NCBI RefSeq assembly: GCF_015752205.1
Contig: NZ_JADOVG010000017.1
Span: forward strand, 1 to 64,000
DNA length: 64,000 bases
From: Polaromonas sp. CG_9.7
Lineage (GTDB): Bacteria > Pseudomonadota > Gammaproteobacteria > Burkholderiales > Burkholderiaceae_C
Direction of reading: 5' to 3'
Shown here: one piece after another, positions 46,979 to 55,643 of the stretch
How positions within the stretch are numbered: the first letter of the stretch is position 1
Layout: every line of letters begins with the position of its first letter
Made by a program: the position numbers and the translations under genes
Notes under the pieces: model-generated
What the model saw: the letters and a program-made list of their open reading frames with translations, nothing else
The model's database searches: none
What the model was told of the DNA's origin: nothing

Positions 46979-49090
46979 TCAGAAAGCTCCCAAAAGATCG
47001 TCAAGGAACTCGGATGCCGGCTCGGCAGCGGTGACCAGCAGACGGTCTCTAGCGCGTGTGCAGGCGACATAGAGCAGGTGTCGCTCGGTGTTATAGACCT
47101 CTTGCAGGTCGGCGTTATCAGCGATGTTTTGAATCCGGCTCTGCAATGGCACAACTTCATCATCACAGGCCATCACGACCACCGCGCGGAACTCCAGTCC
47201 CTTGGCCAAGTGCATGGTGCAGATTGAAACCCTTGACTCCTCAGGCCGCACTTTGTTGTCCAGCACGCAGAAGTTCATGCCTGAAGCCTTCACTGCTTGA
47301 CGAGCACGATCAAGCTGTGCCGCAGACCGCACGAAGACGGCAATCTCGGAAGGCTGCACATTTTCGCTGCAACATTCCTTCAGCCATGCACCCACACCTG
47401 CAATCTCGGCAGCTTCGCTGGCAAATACTTGAACCGATGGTGGCTGACCGTTGAACACAGAAACCGTGCCTTTTCGGATTTCCACATTGCCATCAATATC
47501 CGACACATCAGGCCCCAGCAATCGGTCGGCCTGAACGCGAATCTGGTGCGATGTTCGATAGTTGATCGTCAGCGTGCGGGAACGGCCACGTACATCCACG
47601 CCCAGTGACTTCCAGGAAAACGGCAGTTGAAAGATGCGTTGCCCAAGGTCGCCTGCGAAGAAAATTCCGTTCGGCTTCGGCACTCCAGCTTGAGCGCCAA
47701 GCGCACCAAGGAACTTCAATTGCGCTACCGACATATCCTGGGCTTCGTCCACCACGATGAAGTCAAATGGCGGTTTTTTCATTTCTTCAAAATGTTTTGC
47801 CAACTGTGTGAACATTTGGGCATGGGTAACCAAGCCTTGCTCACGCAAATGCGCCCGCGCCTTATCGACCACCGCCCACACGGCGGCTCGACGCACTTCG
47901 GGTAATCGGGTCTTGCGGCCAAGGCGATTGAGATCGCGGTAAGCATCCCAGTTTTCCACCTGCCATTCGTCAATCAACTCATCCCACTCTGATTGCACAA
48001 AAGCCGTAGTCAACGCAGGCGTTAAAGACGCGCCAGCCTCTGCAATAGCCTGCGCCAGCAGGTGCGCAACCACCTGTTGCGATGCCACTTTCAGGCGCCC
48101 CACCTTGGCGACATAAAGCCGCTCGCCGATCCCGATCAGCGACTGCACTTCCAGGCGCTCGGCAAGCCTGGGTGTACCACAGATCAACAACCGAAGTTTT
48201 TGGTGCAGCGCGCTCGCCAGCGGCTCTGAAAATGTGGCCAGCAGCACGCGACTGTCGGGGTACTTGCGCGCCAGAAACACAGCGCGATGCAGTGCGACAA
48301 TGGTTTTTCCCGTTCCGGCCGAGCCGGACACACGCGCCGGGCCGCTGTAATCACGCTCCACCCACTCGCGCTGGGCCGGGTGCAGAAAGGTCGTCCATTT
48401 TTCCCAAGGGGATGAGAGCGCAAGTTCCAGCTCTTCAATATCGTTCACCACCCTGAAACGGCGTTGCGCGTCCGGGTGTTCGAACGGGCTGGCGCCCGCA
48501 GCCGGCTTGCGAACCTGCGGTGTGCCGCCAGTTGCCAATTCCAGCAAGGCCTCGCCAGCTTCCGAAGGCAGATGATCTGCCAGCATCAGCAGCGAATCTT
48601 CATTGACAGCGCGCGCATCGGCCAGCCATTCCGCTGGCACGCCATAACCGAGTAATTCTGCGTCCGTCAGATGTGCAAACAGCAAGGGCTTGGTAATTAC
48701 CGCCCATGGCGGCGAAGGCTCTGCGACGTGCAGGGCTCGGGACACAAAGACCTCTTGAACACGCTCGCGTATTTCGACAAACTGCGCTGCGCCGGTTGTC
48801 GGATGGGTCTCCAACTTGCGCCGCTCAGCCCATTGATAGGCCTTGTCGTGATGATCGACGTAGCAAAGCAACAAGCTGGCCGCCGTTTTATGCACGATCA
48901 GCCGAATGCCGCTGCTGACACGCACGGACCAGAAATTCTTGTCTTTGCTTTGGTCGAGTTTGTGCAAACTTAGGCCCGGCTGTGACGGATTCAGTTGCAA
49001 GTCGAAGGCGGTTGTCTTGGCGGCTTTTTGCTCATTGCCAGTCAGGCGCGCTAGGCTTTCGGTGAAGGTGTCGGAGATGCGGAAGTCCAT
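46979..49090 (-). CDS. UvrD-family helicase with N-terminal RelE-like domain
   Basis: 703 residues. Residues 1-95 (FTESLARLTGNEQKAAKTTAF, GLSLHKLDQSKDKNFWSVRVSSGIRLIVHKT, LCYVDHHDKAYQWAERR) have the strand-helix pattern of RelE/YafQ-type mRNA interferases. The remainder is a superfamily 1 helicase: Walker A GSAGTGKT (about 257), VDEAQD (about 448), GDLGQRIFQ, and the C-terminal TMHLAKGLEFRAVVVMACD and YVACTRARDRLL. The fusion is known in defence islands; function untested here. It is the last gene of the minus-strand island and ends about 140 bases from tRNA-Ser. Confidence 0.88.
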   Translation of the reverse strand: MDFRISDTFTESLARLTGNEQKAAKTTAFDLQLNPSQPGLSLHKLDQSKDKNFWSVRVSSGIRLIVHKTAASLLLCYVDHHDKAYQWAERRKLETHPTTGAAQFVEIRERVQEVFVSRALHVAEPSPPWAVITKPLLFAHLTDAELLGYGVPAEWLADARAVNEDSLLMLADHLPSEAGEALLELATGGTPQVRKPAAGASPFEHPDAQRRFRVVNDIEELELALSSPWEKWTTFLHPAQREWVERDYSGPARVSGSAGTGKTIVALHRAVFLARKYPDSRVLLATFSEPLASALHQKLRLLICGTPRLAERLEVQSLIGIGERLYVAKVGRLKVASQQVVAHLLAQAIAEAGASLTPALTTAFVQSEWDELIDEWQVENWDAYRDLNRLGRKTRLPEVRRAAVWAVVDKARAHLREQGLVTHAQMFTQLAKHFEEMKKPPFDFIVVDEAQDMSVAQLKFLGALGAQAGVPKPNGIFFAGDLGQRIFQLPFSWKSLGVDVRGRSRTLTINYRTSHQIRVQADRLLGPDVSDIDGNVEIRKGTVSVFNGQPPSVQVFASEAAEIAGVGAWLKECCSENVQPSEIAVFVRSAAQLDRARQAVKASGMNFCVLDNKVRPEESRVSICTMHLAKGLEFRAVVVMACDDEVVPLQSRIQNIADNADLQEVYNTERHLLYVACTRARDRLLVTAAEPASEFLDDLLGAF

Positions 49091-49233
49091 CGGTCATCCT
49101 CTTCGGATTTATTGAATATCAGGCTTTTCACCATGCGGTCGAAATCGGAATCGCCGCGGGCGTGATCCAGGCGGCGAAACTTGTCAAACTCCTGCTTTGC
49201 ATGTGCTCTCGTCAATTCCGGGGATATCCGCCC
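49051..49233 (-). pseudogene. Possible remnant of a RhuM-family gene (C-terminal end)
   Basis: A minus-strand frame with no good start, bounded upstream by a TAA, reads LTRAHAKQEFDKFRRLDHAR and GDSDFDRMVKSL, like the C-terminal helix of RhuM/virulence proteins (a Tyr/Phe-x-x-F/Y-R then SDFD pattern). It runs 40 bases into the helicase gene. Too short to be sure; it may be an unrelated small ORF. Confidence 0.3.
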
Positions 49234-49293
49234 TTACCAGTGAGCTTGGCTGGGCTGTTGTTGAAAGCGTCAAAAATTCCGAAATCCACAGTG

Positions 49294-50955
49294 TCACACG
49301 ATCAACATTTGTTCGATCCTGTGTTTCAAATCCAGTGCAACTTGTCCGCCAAGAGTGGAATTCAGAATATTTACTTCACTGAAGACGTTACCGGGCACTT
49401 TGTTTTTTAGCTGCTTGAACACAAATTTTCCCTTTGCGCCCTTTAGCGGTCTATGCTGACAGGCATCCCAAACGTCTTTGTTGGCTGGACTCCCCCCGGC
49501 AGCGTGTAGCTCCTCGTTGTGCGCAGCACGTTGACTATTGAACTGATTACCAATGGGGTCAGCATGCTGTTCGAGGACGGCTGTCACGTAAGATGCTGCC
49601 TGCTCTTGTGAGCAGGAAAGGAATATTTCTAAAAACCCACTTGCACAGAAGTAGGACTCGACATCAGACTCAACTGGCAACCACAGACTGGAACCCGCAA
49701 TTTCGTATCGCTTCCTCAATATCTGCACCTCATCGTCGGTCAAGGAGTCGCGATCACGATGCACAAGAATCTTGAATTTTCCGCCTAAAGTAGAGGCGAG
49801 CTCCTGAGCCTGATGCGCAGTAGGGATGCTCTTGTATCCATTGCCAGGATAGAACGCGACAGCTCTGTCAACTTCAGGCCACTGTGCCACAAGCTTACGT
49901 AAAAGCGCTGTATTGGAGTCCTCTGAGACGAGGATAAGTCTTTTCCCGAAAGCTCCCCATCCAAGTGCTACCTCAACAAGCTGCCGATTTTGTGACTCAA
50001 TACCACCGTCTTTGAGCCAGCACACATTTGTTCCTGGCGGCGCGCCTCTCACGATGAACGGTGAGTGTGTTGTAAGGAGAATCCTGATTCCCCGCTCTTT
50101 TGCAACTTCTGAGAGTACTCTAACAAGTCGTTCTTGGACATGCGGGTGCAAATGTATGTCAGGTTCATCTATTAAAAGGACGCCCGGCGCGAACAGCAGG
50201 ACGTAACAAAAAATCTGAATAAGCTGCAAGTACCCCGTACCCGCCAATTCAATTGGCTTTGTCGCACCATCAATTGTGATTTCACAGTTAACATACAGAT
50301 CGTTGTCATTGTCATGAAGAACCTTGATTGATATCGGTCCAATAATTTTGGTGATCCACGATTCAATAAAAAGAATATTTTCAGGACTGCTCTCCTTTAG
50401 CAATAGAAGGGCATTTCGAAGAATTACATTCGAATCTCCAAACGAGCAAGCCTTGAGGAGAACCTTTTTGGACTTTCGATCTTCCTTATTCGGGATACCC
50501 GAGATACCTGGGATGTATGCGGAAAAAAACGACTTCTTGGTTCTTAACAGAGACGTCAGGTCGGCAGGCACAGACCCCGAGATGGAAATTCCTGCATTGC
50601 GTGCCGATCGAAGTTTGCACGTCGCCTCAATCAGCTCCCCATCTTGCTTTTGAAAAGACAAAGTCACTTTTGATGACGGTGTTCCCTCCTTGTTACCCCA
50701 ATTCGCACCATGCCCGAGGGTCTTATAGTCGTCGGTGGGTAGATAGTCCAACTCATCAACTCCAACAGTAGATGTCCTGCCAGCATCCACTCGATCTGCC
50801 TGACGCATAACGCAGCAAGCCAAATGAACCGCCTGAATGATGGATGACTTTCCACAGCCATTCGCACCAACGAGAATATTTACGTCAGCCAAAGGTATTT
50901 CGACCGAGGAAACCCTCTTGAAGTTTTCAATTTTTAGTTTGGCGAGACGCATCAT
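49294..50955 (-). CDS. OLD-family ATPase/TOPRIM nuclease-like protein
   Basis: 553 residues. N-terminal ABC-type ATPase with Walker A VGANGCGKSS (about 30), an inserted helical region, and Walker B VLLIDEPDIHLHP (about 262) followed by LLTTHSPFIV. From about 335 a TOPRIM-like part: LILVSEDSNTALLRKL with a Glu, and KILVHRDRDSLTDDE with D-x-D. This is the OLD layout (AAA plus nuclease in one chain), used in phage defence. Base composition is visibly richer in A/T than the neighbours. Its start overlaps the stop of the Mod gene by four bases, so it belongs to that operon. Confidence 0.85.
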   Translation of the reverse strand: MMRLAKLKIENFKRVSSVEIPLADVNILVGANGCGKSSIIQAVHLACCVMRQADRVDAGRTSTVGVDELDYLPTDDYKTLGHGANWGNKEGTPSSKVTLSFQKQDGELIEATCKLRSARNAGISISGSVPADLTSLLRTKKSFFSAYIPGISGIPNKEDRKSKKVLLKACSFGDSNVILRNALLLLKESSPENILFIESWITKIIGPISIKVLHDNDNDLYVNCEITIDGATKPIELAGTGYLQLIQIFCYVLLFAPGVLLIDEPDIHLHPHVQERLVRVLSEVAKERGIRILLTTHSPFIVRGAPPGTNVCWLKDGGIESQNRQLVEVALGWGAFGKRLILVSEDSNTALLRKLVAQWPEVDRAVAFYPGNGYKSIPTAHQAQELASTLGGKFKILVHRDRDSLTDDEVQILRKRYEIAGSSLWLPVESDVESYFCASGFLEIFLSCSQEQAASYVTAVLEQHADPIGNQFNSQRAAHNEELHAAGGSPANKDVWDACQHRPLKGAKGKFVFKQLKNKVPGNVFSEVNILNSTLGGQVALDLKHRIEQMLIV

Positions 50956-53843
50956 GTAACCTTAAAAACCTTCATCACCTCATCCCCAAGGTGATTGATA
51001 ACCTTCACCGCAATCCGCCCCGAAGTCGGCTTGTCAAATGGGCGGGATGTGTCGCTGTTCAGCGTGGCCCAGGCTTCCTCGTTGATTTCTGCCTTCAACG
51101 TTGTCTTCAGCGACTTGTACGGGTCGTTGGCGCCCAGGAAGTAAGCATGACGGACGAAGAAGCTTTCTTCGTTGTAATCGGTGTCGATGAACCAACAGGC
51201 GATGCCGTCGGCGCCGTCGCTCCGCACTTCGCCGGTGTTGGGGTGGAACACGTCCACGCCGTTGACCTTCACGCGCACCTGGCCGTCTTCGGCATCCAGG
51301 ATGTCGATGTCGGGCTCGCCGAAGATCACGAACAGGTTGCCCTTGCCGGTGTTTTTCAGGTCTTCGGCCATGTGTAGGTCGGCGTTCATGCGCGCCTTGA
51401 GCACCGGGATTCGGCCCAGCTTGCCAAACTCTGACGAGTGGGCGTCGTAGTTGAAGGCGCAGGCAATCAGCACATCGAAGCCCGCGTCACCGGCCTCGCG
51501 GGCGGCAGACACCAGGTCGGGGCGCGAAACGGTGCCGAACTCGGGGCCGATGAAGATGGCGGCGCGCTTTTCGTTGGCGGTGTCGCCTGTGCCATCGGCA
51601 TAGCGCCCTTCCGCGCACACCAGATCACCGGGCCAGGGCACCAGCGAGGTGAAATCAATCTTGTCTTCCTTGTGCGCCTGCTGCACGCCTGCGGTCTTGA
51701 GGTTGTCCAGAATGATCTGGACGAAGTTGCGCTCGGCGCTGCGTTCAACATCGTACTGGGCCTGCCGCTGCGCCACTTTCGGGTCGTTGGGGTCGATCAG
51801 TTCATCGTTCTCATCAACGCCCAGCACGCGGTGCGGCGACAGGCTTTCGACCGTGAACGGTCCGGCCACGCGCACCTTTTTCTTGTCTTCATATGGACGG
51901 TCGTAAAGAAATTCGGAATCTGCCTTGGCGGCAATCGAGGCGTCTATCTCTCGCTGGCGGCTGATGCGGGCTTCCCACCATATTTTTAGCAGTGTTTTAG
52001 CCTGTTTGCGAACGTCCTCCGTGCACAAGCTGCTATCAACTTTGATTCGTTTGAGTGAGACAACGTCACCGGTTTCAGATAGTTCGCGGGGAATTTCCCA
52101 CTCGGGCCAGGCGGTTCCCAGCAGCGTGTTGAGCTGTTCGCGCAACGGCTCCAGCACCAGCTGGAACTTGTCCCAGATGACGTCGATCTCGGCATTGTTG
52201 GCGATGGACTTGAGCGTGACGTGCGGCACGCGCTCATAGACAAAACCCTGCCGGATGTTGCCGCGCGTCGGCTGGCTGGACGGTGCGGTGCGGGTGACTT
52301 CGGCTTCTTTGGCCTGGCCTTCGCGGCTGTCGCCCAACAGGTAGTACGGGTAGCGAGCGCCCATGATGCGGGCACGAGCCAAAGCAAGCGCAACGCGCGA
52401 GGTGTCGATGGTGATCCAGCGGCGGCCCCATTGCTCGGCGACGTAGGCGGTTGTTCCTGATCCGCAAGTGGGGTCGAGGATAAGGTCGCCGGGGTCGGTT
52501 GCCATGAGGATGCAACGTTGAATTACCAGCGGTAAAGTTTCAACAACATAGCTTTTCTCCAGAGATGCCCCTGATATGACGGTATCAGTCCAAATATGGT
52601 GAAAAGCAACAGCCCTAAAGTCATTGAATCTTCTTATGTATCCAAGACTATTCCGGGAGGCATACAAGCGACCCGCGCTTTGTAAGCGTCGCATACCCTG
52701 CTCATTTGTTTTCCAGCGAACCTTGATGCTTGGGAGAATTTCACGACCTTCAATCTTCACCGGGAACCATGAAGCTGCGCCTTCACCCTTATCACGTCCC
52801 ATGCTTTGAGAAGTAATGTTGTCAATGCGAATAATTTCACCTTGCTCAGCATCATCTTTTACCGCTTCGGAGATAGATTTGATTGTTCCGTCTGGGAAGC
52901 GAATCTTGTTGTATGCCTCAAAAGCACCTTTGCCCAACTCCTTTGTGTAGTAAGCAGTGCGAAATTTAAGCGTCTCTTTTCTTTTTGCAAACCAGAGAAT
53001 GTGGTCAGCAACACCGCCAAGATAGTCTGATGTACTGCTCGAAGTTTTTTGGAAAGTGATTTGGTTGACGCAGTTTTCATCCCCAAAAACCTCGTCCATC
53101 ACCGCGCGCACCCGGTGGACATTCTCATCCCCAATCTGCACAAAAATCGACCCCGACTCGGTCAACAAATCCCGCGCCACCGTCAGCCTGTCCCGCAGAT
53201 ACGTCAGGTAGGAATGAATGCCATCGCGCCACGTATCCCGAAACGCCTTCACTTGCTCGGGCTCGCGCGTGATGTGGTCGGCGTTGCCGTCCTTCACGTC
53301 CCGGCTGGTGGTGCTCCACTGAAAATTGCTGTTGAATTTGATGCCGTAGGGCGGGTCAAAGTAAATGCACTGCACCTTCCCGCGCAGGCCTTCGCGCTCA
53401 GCCAGTGACGCCATCACCGCCAGGCTGTCGCCCAGAATCATGCGGTTTTGCCAGTGCCCATCGTGCTGGTAAAACTCGGTCTTGGCTTCACTGTTGGGCA
53501 AGCCGTTAAAGTCGCTGAACAAGTCCACCTGCGGCTCAGGCGCTGCAGCTTTTTCAGTCTGGCGCTTCAGGTCGTCAATGAGCACTTTGGGATGGACTTT
53601 TTCCTGAATGTAGAGCGGAGGCGCATGCACCACCAGGTCGGACCAATCCTGCTCGTCCTTGCCGCGCCACACCAGCTGCGGGTCCAGGTCTCGATTGCGG
53701 CGCGCATAGTTCACGCGAACCGGCTGTTGCTCGTCCTTGGCCATGACCGACTGGTATTCAGCCGTGGGAATGTTTTTGCGGGTGGCGTCGTCGTGCTTGA
53801 ACGTTTCGACGGTCAGCGGGGCTTTTGTTTTTTTGGTGACCAT
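50952..53843 (-). CDS. Type III restriction-modification methyltransferase (Mod)
   Basis: 963 residues, longer than classical Mod (~650). Beta-class adenine methyltransferase order: catalytic DPPY at about 162 (IYFDPPYGIKFN), a target-recognition segment of about 260-430, then the AdoMet motif DPTCGSGTTAYVAEQWG at about 456. A further 470 residues of unknown function follow. The recognition segment (roughly 52530-53060) is much richer in A/T than the flanks. The gene should methylate adenine and specify the target for the Res subunit. It starts three bases after the DUF4276 gene ends. Confidence 0.92.
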   Translation of the reverse strand: MVTKKTKAPLTVETFKHDDATRKNIPTAEYQSVMAKDEQQPVRVNYARRNRDLDPQLVWRGKDEQDWSDLVVHAPPLYIQEKVHPKVLIDDLKRQTEKAAAPEPQVDLFSDFNGLPNSEAKTEFYQHDGHWQNRMILGDSLAVMASLAEREGLRGKVQCIYFDPPYGIKFNSNFQWSTTSRDVKDGNADHITREPEQVKAFRDTWRDGIHSYLTYLRDRLTVARDLLTESGSIFVQIGDENVHRVRAVMDEVFGDENCVNQITFQKTSSSTSDYLGGVADHILWFAKRKETLKFRTAYYTKELGKGAFEAYNKIRFPDGTIKSISEAVKDDAEQGEIIRIDNITSQSMGRDKGEGAASWFPVKIEGREILPSIKVRWKTNEQGMRRLQSAGRLYASRNSLGYIRRFNDFRAVAFHHIWTDTVISGASLEKSYVVETLPLVIQRCILMATDPGDLILDPTCGSGTTAYVAEQWGRRWITIDTSRVALALARARIMGARYPYYLLGDSREGQAKEAEVTRTAPSSQPTRGNIRQGFVYERVPHVTLKSIANNAEIDVIWDKFQLVLEPLREQLNTLLGTAWPEWEIPRELSETGDVVSLKRIKVDSSLCTEDVRKQAKTLLKIWWEARISRQREIDASIAAKADSEFLYDRPYEDKKKVRVAGPFTVESLSPHRVLGVDENDELIDPNDPKVAQRQAQYDVERSAERNFVQIILDNLKTAGVQQAHKEDKIDFTSLVPWPGDLVCAEGRYADGTGDTANEKRAAIFIGPEFGTVSRPDLVSAAREAGDAGFDVLIACAFNYDAHSSEFGKLGRIPVLKARMNADLHMAEDLKNTGKGNLFVIFGEPDIDILDAEDGQVRVKVNGVDVFHPNTGEVRSDGADGIACWFIDTDYNEESFFVRHAYFLGANDPYKSLKTTLKAEINEEAWATLNSDTSRPFDKPTSGRIAVKVINHLGDEVMKVFKVT

Positions 53844-53845
53844 GT

Positions 53846-54436
53846 TCAGTTTGGTAATTCTTCGTAGCCCATTTCGGCGGCCATGCGGCGCAAACCCTCT
53901 ACAAACACCTGGAAGCTGTGCGAGAGATTTGCAGGCGGACTCAGGTGTTGGGCCATGACTCGGGCGCCGCTGATTTTTTGAAAGGCAGGAACCAGCCGTT
54001 TGACTTCAACGGAAGGTTTTTGCCATTGATCCGGATGGAGAAAGCGCTTGCGCTGCGCGGGTGTATTGACCTTGGCCGAATCGAAGGCAGCGCCCAGGGC
54101 TTGCAGGTCGCCGATATACCAACTCTCCAGCTCTTGGCAGACCATCCGGACCAAGGTTTCCGGACGGCCGGCTTTGGCGCACAGCGCATTCAGGTGGGCT
54201 TTCACGTCAATGCAATTTGCACTGTCGTTATCCCGGACCACCACAAAACGGTCGCCCGGAAAACGCCACGCACTGAGCTTGCGCGGGACGCTGCGGTCCA
54301 GATCACTCTTGCCTTCATGGGGCACGCACTGGAAATGCTGTCCGTCCGCCCAGCCTGGAAACAACCGTGGCAACAGGCCATCCAGCAAGGCTTTCATCGA
54401 AGGCTCTTCCAGCAAAAAGATGATGCGACCCTGCAT
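53846..54436 (-). CDS. DUF4276 (TOPRIM-like) protein
   Basis: 196 residues of the DUF4276 family: FLLEEPSMKALLDGLLPRLFP with the conserved Glu pair at about 9-10, FVVVRDNDSANC with Asp-x-Asp at about 66, and CQELESWYIGDLQAL. These are the metal-binding positions of a TOPRIM-type nuclease. Its ATG shares a base with the stop of the AAA ATPase gene, forming a two-gene unit comparable in layout to split OLD/PARIS-type systems. No enzymology is known to me for this family. Confidence 0.85.
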   Translation of the reverse strand: MQGRIIFLLEEPSMKALLDGLLPRLFPGWADGQHFQCVPHEGKSDLDRSVPRKLSAWRFPGDRFVVVRDNDSANCIDVKAHLNALCAKAGRPETLVRMVCQELESWYIGDLQALGAAFDSAKVNTPAQRKRFLHPDQWQKPSVEVKRLVPAFQKISGARVMAQHLSPPANLSHSFQVFVEGLRRMAAEMGYEELPN

Positions 54437-55632
54437 CAGGCAATTTCCCTATTCAGCCCCTCGAACAACCCTTGCTTCCATAAGTAGCCGGGCAGATCGC
54501 CGGCTTCATACAGGGCACGCAGGTTTTCGGAATCGCTGGCACGGGTGATGGTGGTAAAGCCTTTGTCCTTGCGCAGGCAATATATTTCATCAAGCGTCAA
54601 GGCGTTCAGAAAGTCTGGCGAATGCGTGGAAATGAACACCTGACCGCCGCGCTCGGCATAGTCACGAAATTCCTCGGCCAACTCGGGCAACAGTTCCGGA
54701 TAAAGCTGGTTTTCAGGCTCCTCCACCGCCAGCAGCGGGTAAGGCTTGGGGTCGTTGAGCAGCACCAGGTAGGCGAACATCTTGATCGTGCCGTCCGAGA
54801 CGTAGCGGGCAATGAAGGGGTCTTTGAAGCTGCCATCCTGAAAGCGCAGCACCAGGCGGCCATCTTCGGTCTGCCGGGGTTCAATCAAGGAAACGCCGGG
54901 AACACGCCGTTTCATGGCGTCCAGCACGCGGTCGAAGCGGTCGGGGTGGTGTTCAAACAGAAAACTGGCCACCAGCGGCAGGTTGTCTCCACGCGTTGAC
55001 AAATGCTCGGCAAAGCCTTCTTCCTGGCTGGGACGCGCTTCGGACACATGAAAATCCGAAACGTGCCAGTTTTCAATCATCAAGCGGAATGCGCTGGCTG
55101 CCTTGAAGCGCTCGAACTGGCCAAGTCCCTTGATGGCGAGAATGTCGGGTGCATCAAGCTCTTGCTCTTCGCGCGTCAGTTCCTCGTCCTGCTTGGAGAA
55201 CTCTTCCTCGTTGGTAATGGCATAACCCTTGCCATGCGTGAAATCGAGATAGCGAAAAGGTGCGCCGTAGCGACCGCGCTTGTAACGCAGAACCTCCCGT
55301 TCAACAAATGGCCGGCCATCTTTGCCTGGTGCGATTTTCAATACATAGGTGACCAGCCGCTCATGGCCGGTGATTTCCAGCCGGAACTGCAGCGTCAGTT
55401 CAATCGGTTCGTCGGCAAACCCTCGCGAAGCGAGTTCACGGTAACCGCCGCGCTTGGCAACCGCCTTGCCGACGTTCATGGCCAGTGCATCCTTGAGGAA
55501 GGAGAACACGTCAAAGAGCGTGGATTTGCCTGTTCCGTTGGCCCCCACTAGCACGCACAGGCGGGGAATATGGGTAATTTTTGTATTCCGGAACAGCCGG
55601 AAGTTCTTGATCTCGATGGATTCAATCTGCAT
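54436..55632 (-). CDS. AAA family ATPase (AAA_21/SMC-like), partner of DUF4276
   Basis: 398 residues from ATG at 55632 (MQIESIEIKNFRLF), the usual start; the frame extends 22 codons upstream. Walker A VGANGTGKSTL at about 28, a long insert to about 270, then the signature-like region and Walker B LLAVEEPENQLYPEL at about 300 followed by QVFISTHSPDFLNAL. It is an ABC-type ATPase without a nuclease domain; the nuclease is probably the DUF4276 product encoded next. Located between the Res and Mod genes, 11 bases after Res. Confidence 0.88.
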   Translation of the reverse strand: MQIESIEIKNFRLFRNTKITHIPRLCVLVGANGTGKSTLFDVFSFLKDALAMNVGKAVAKRGGYRELASRGFADEPIELTLQFRLEITGHERLVTYVLKIAPGKDGRPFVEREVLRYKRGRYGAPFRYLDFTHGKGYAITNEEEFSKQDEELTREEQELDAPDILAIKGLGQFERFKAASAFRLMIENWHVSDFHVSEARPSQEEGFAEHLSTRGDNLPLVASFLFEHHPDRFDRVLDAMKRRVPGVSLIEPRQTEDGRLVLRFQDGSFKDPFIARYVSDGTIKMFAYLVLLNDPKPYPLLAVEEPENQLYPELLPELAEEFRDYAERGGQVFISTHSPDFLNALTLDEIYCLRKDKGFTTITRASDSENLRALYEAGDLPGYLWKQGLFEGLNREIA

Positions 55633-55643
55633 GATTTTCCTTC

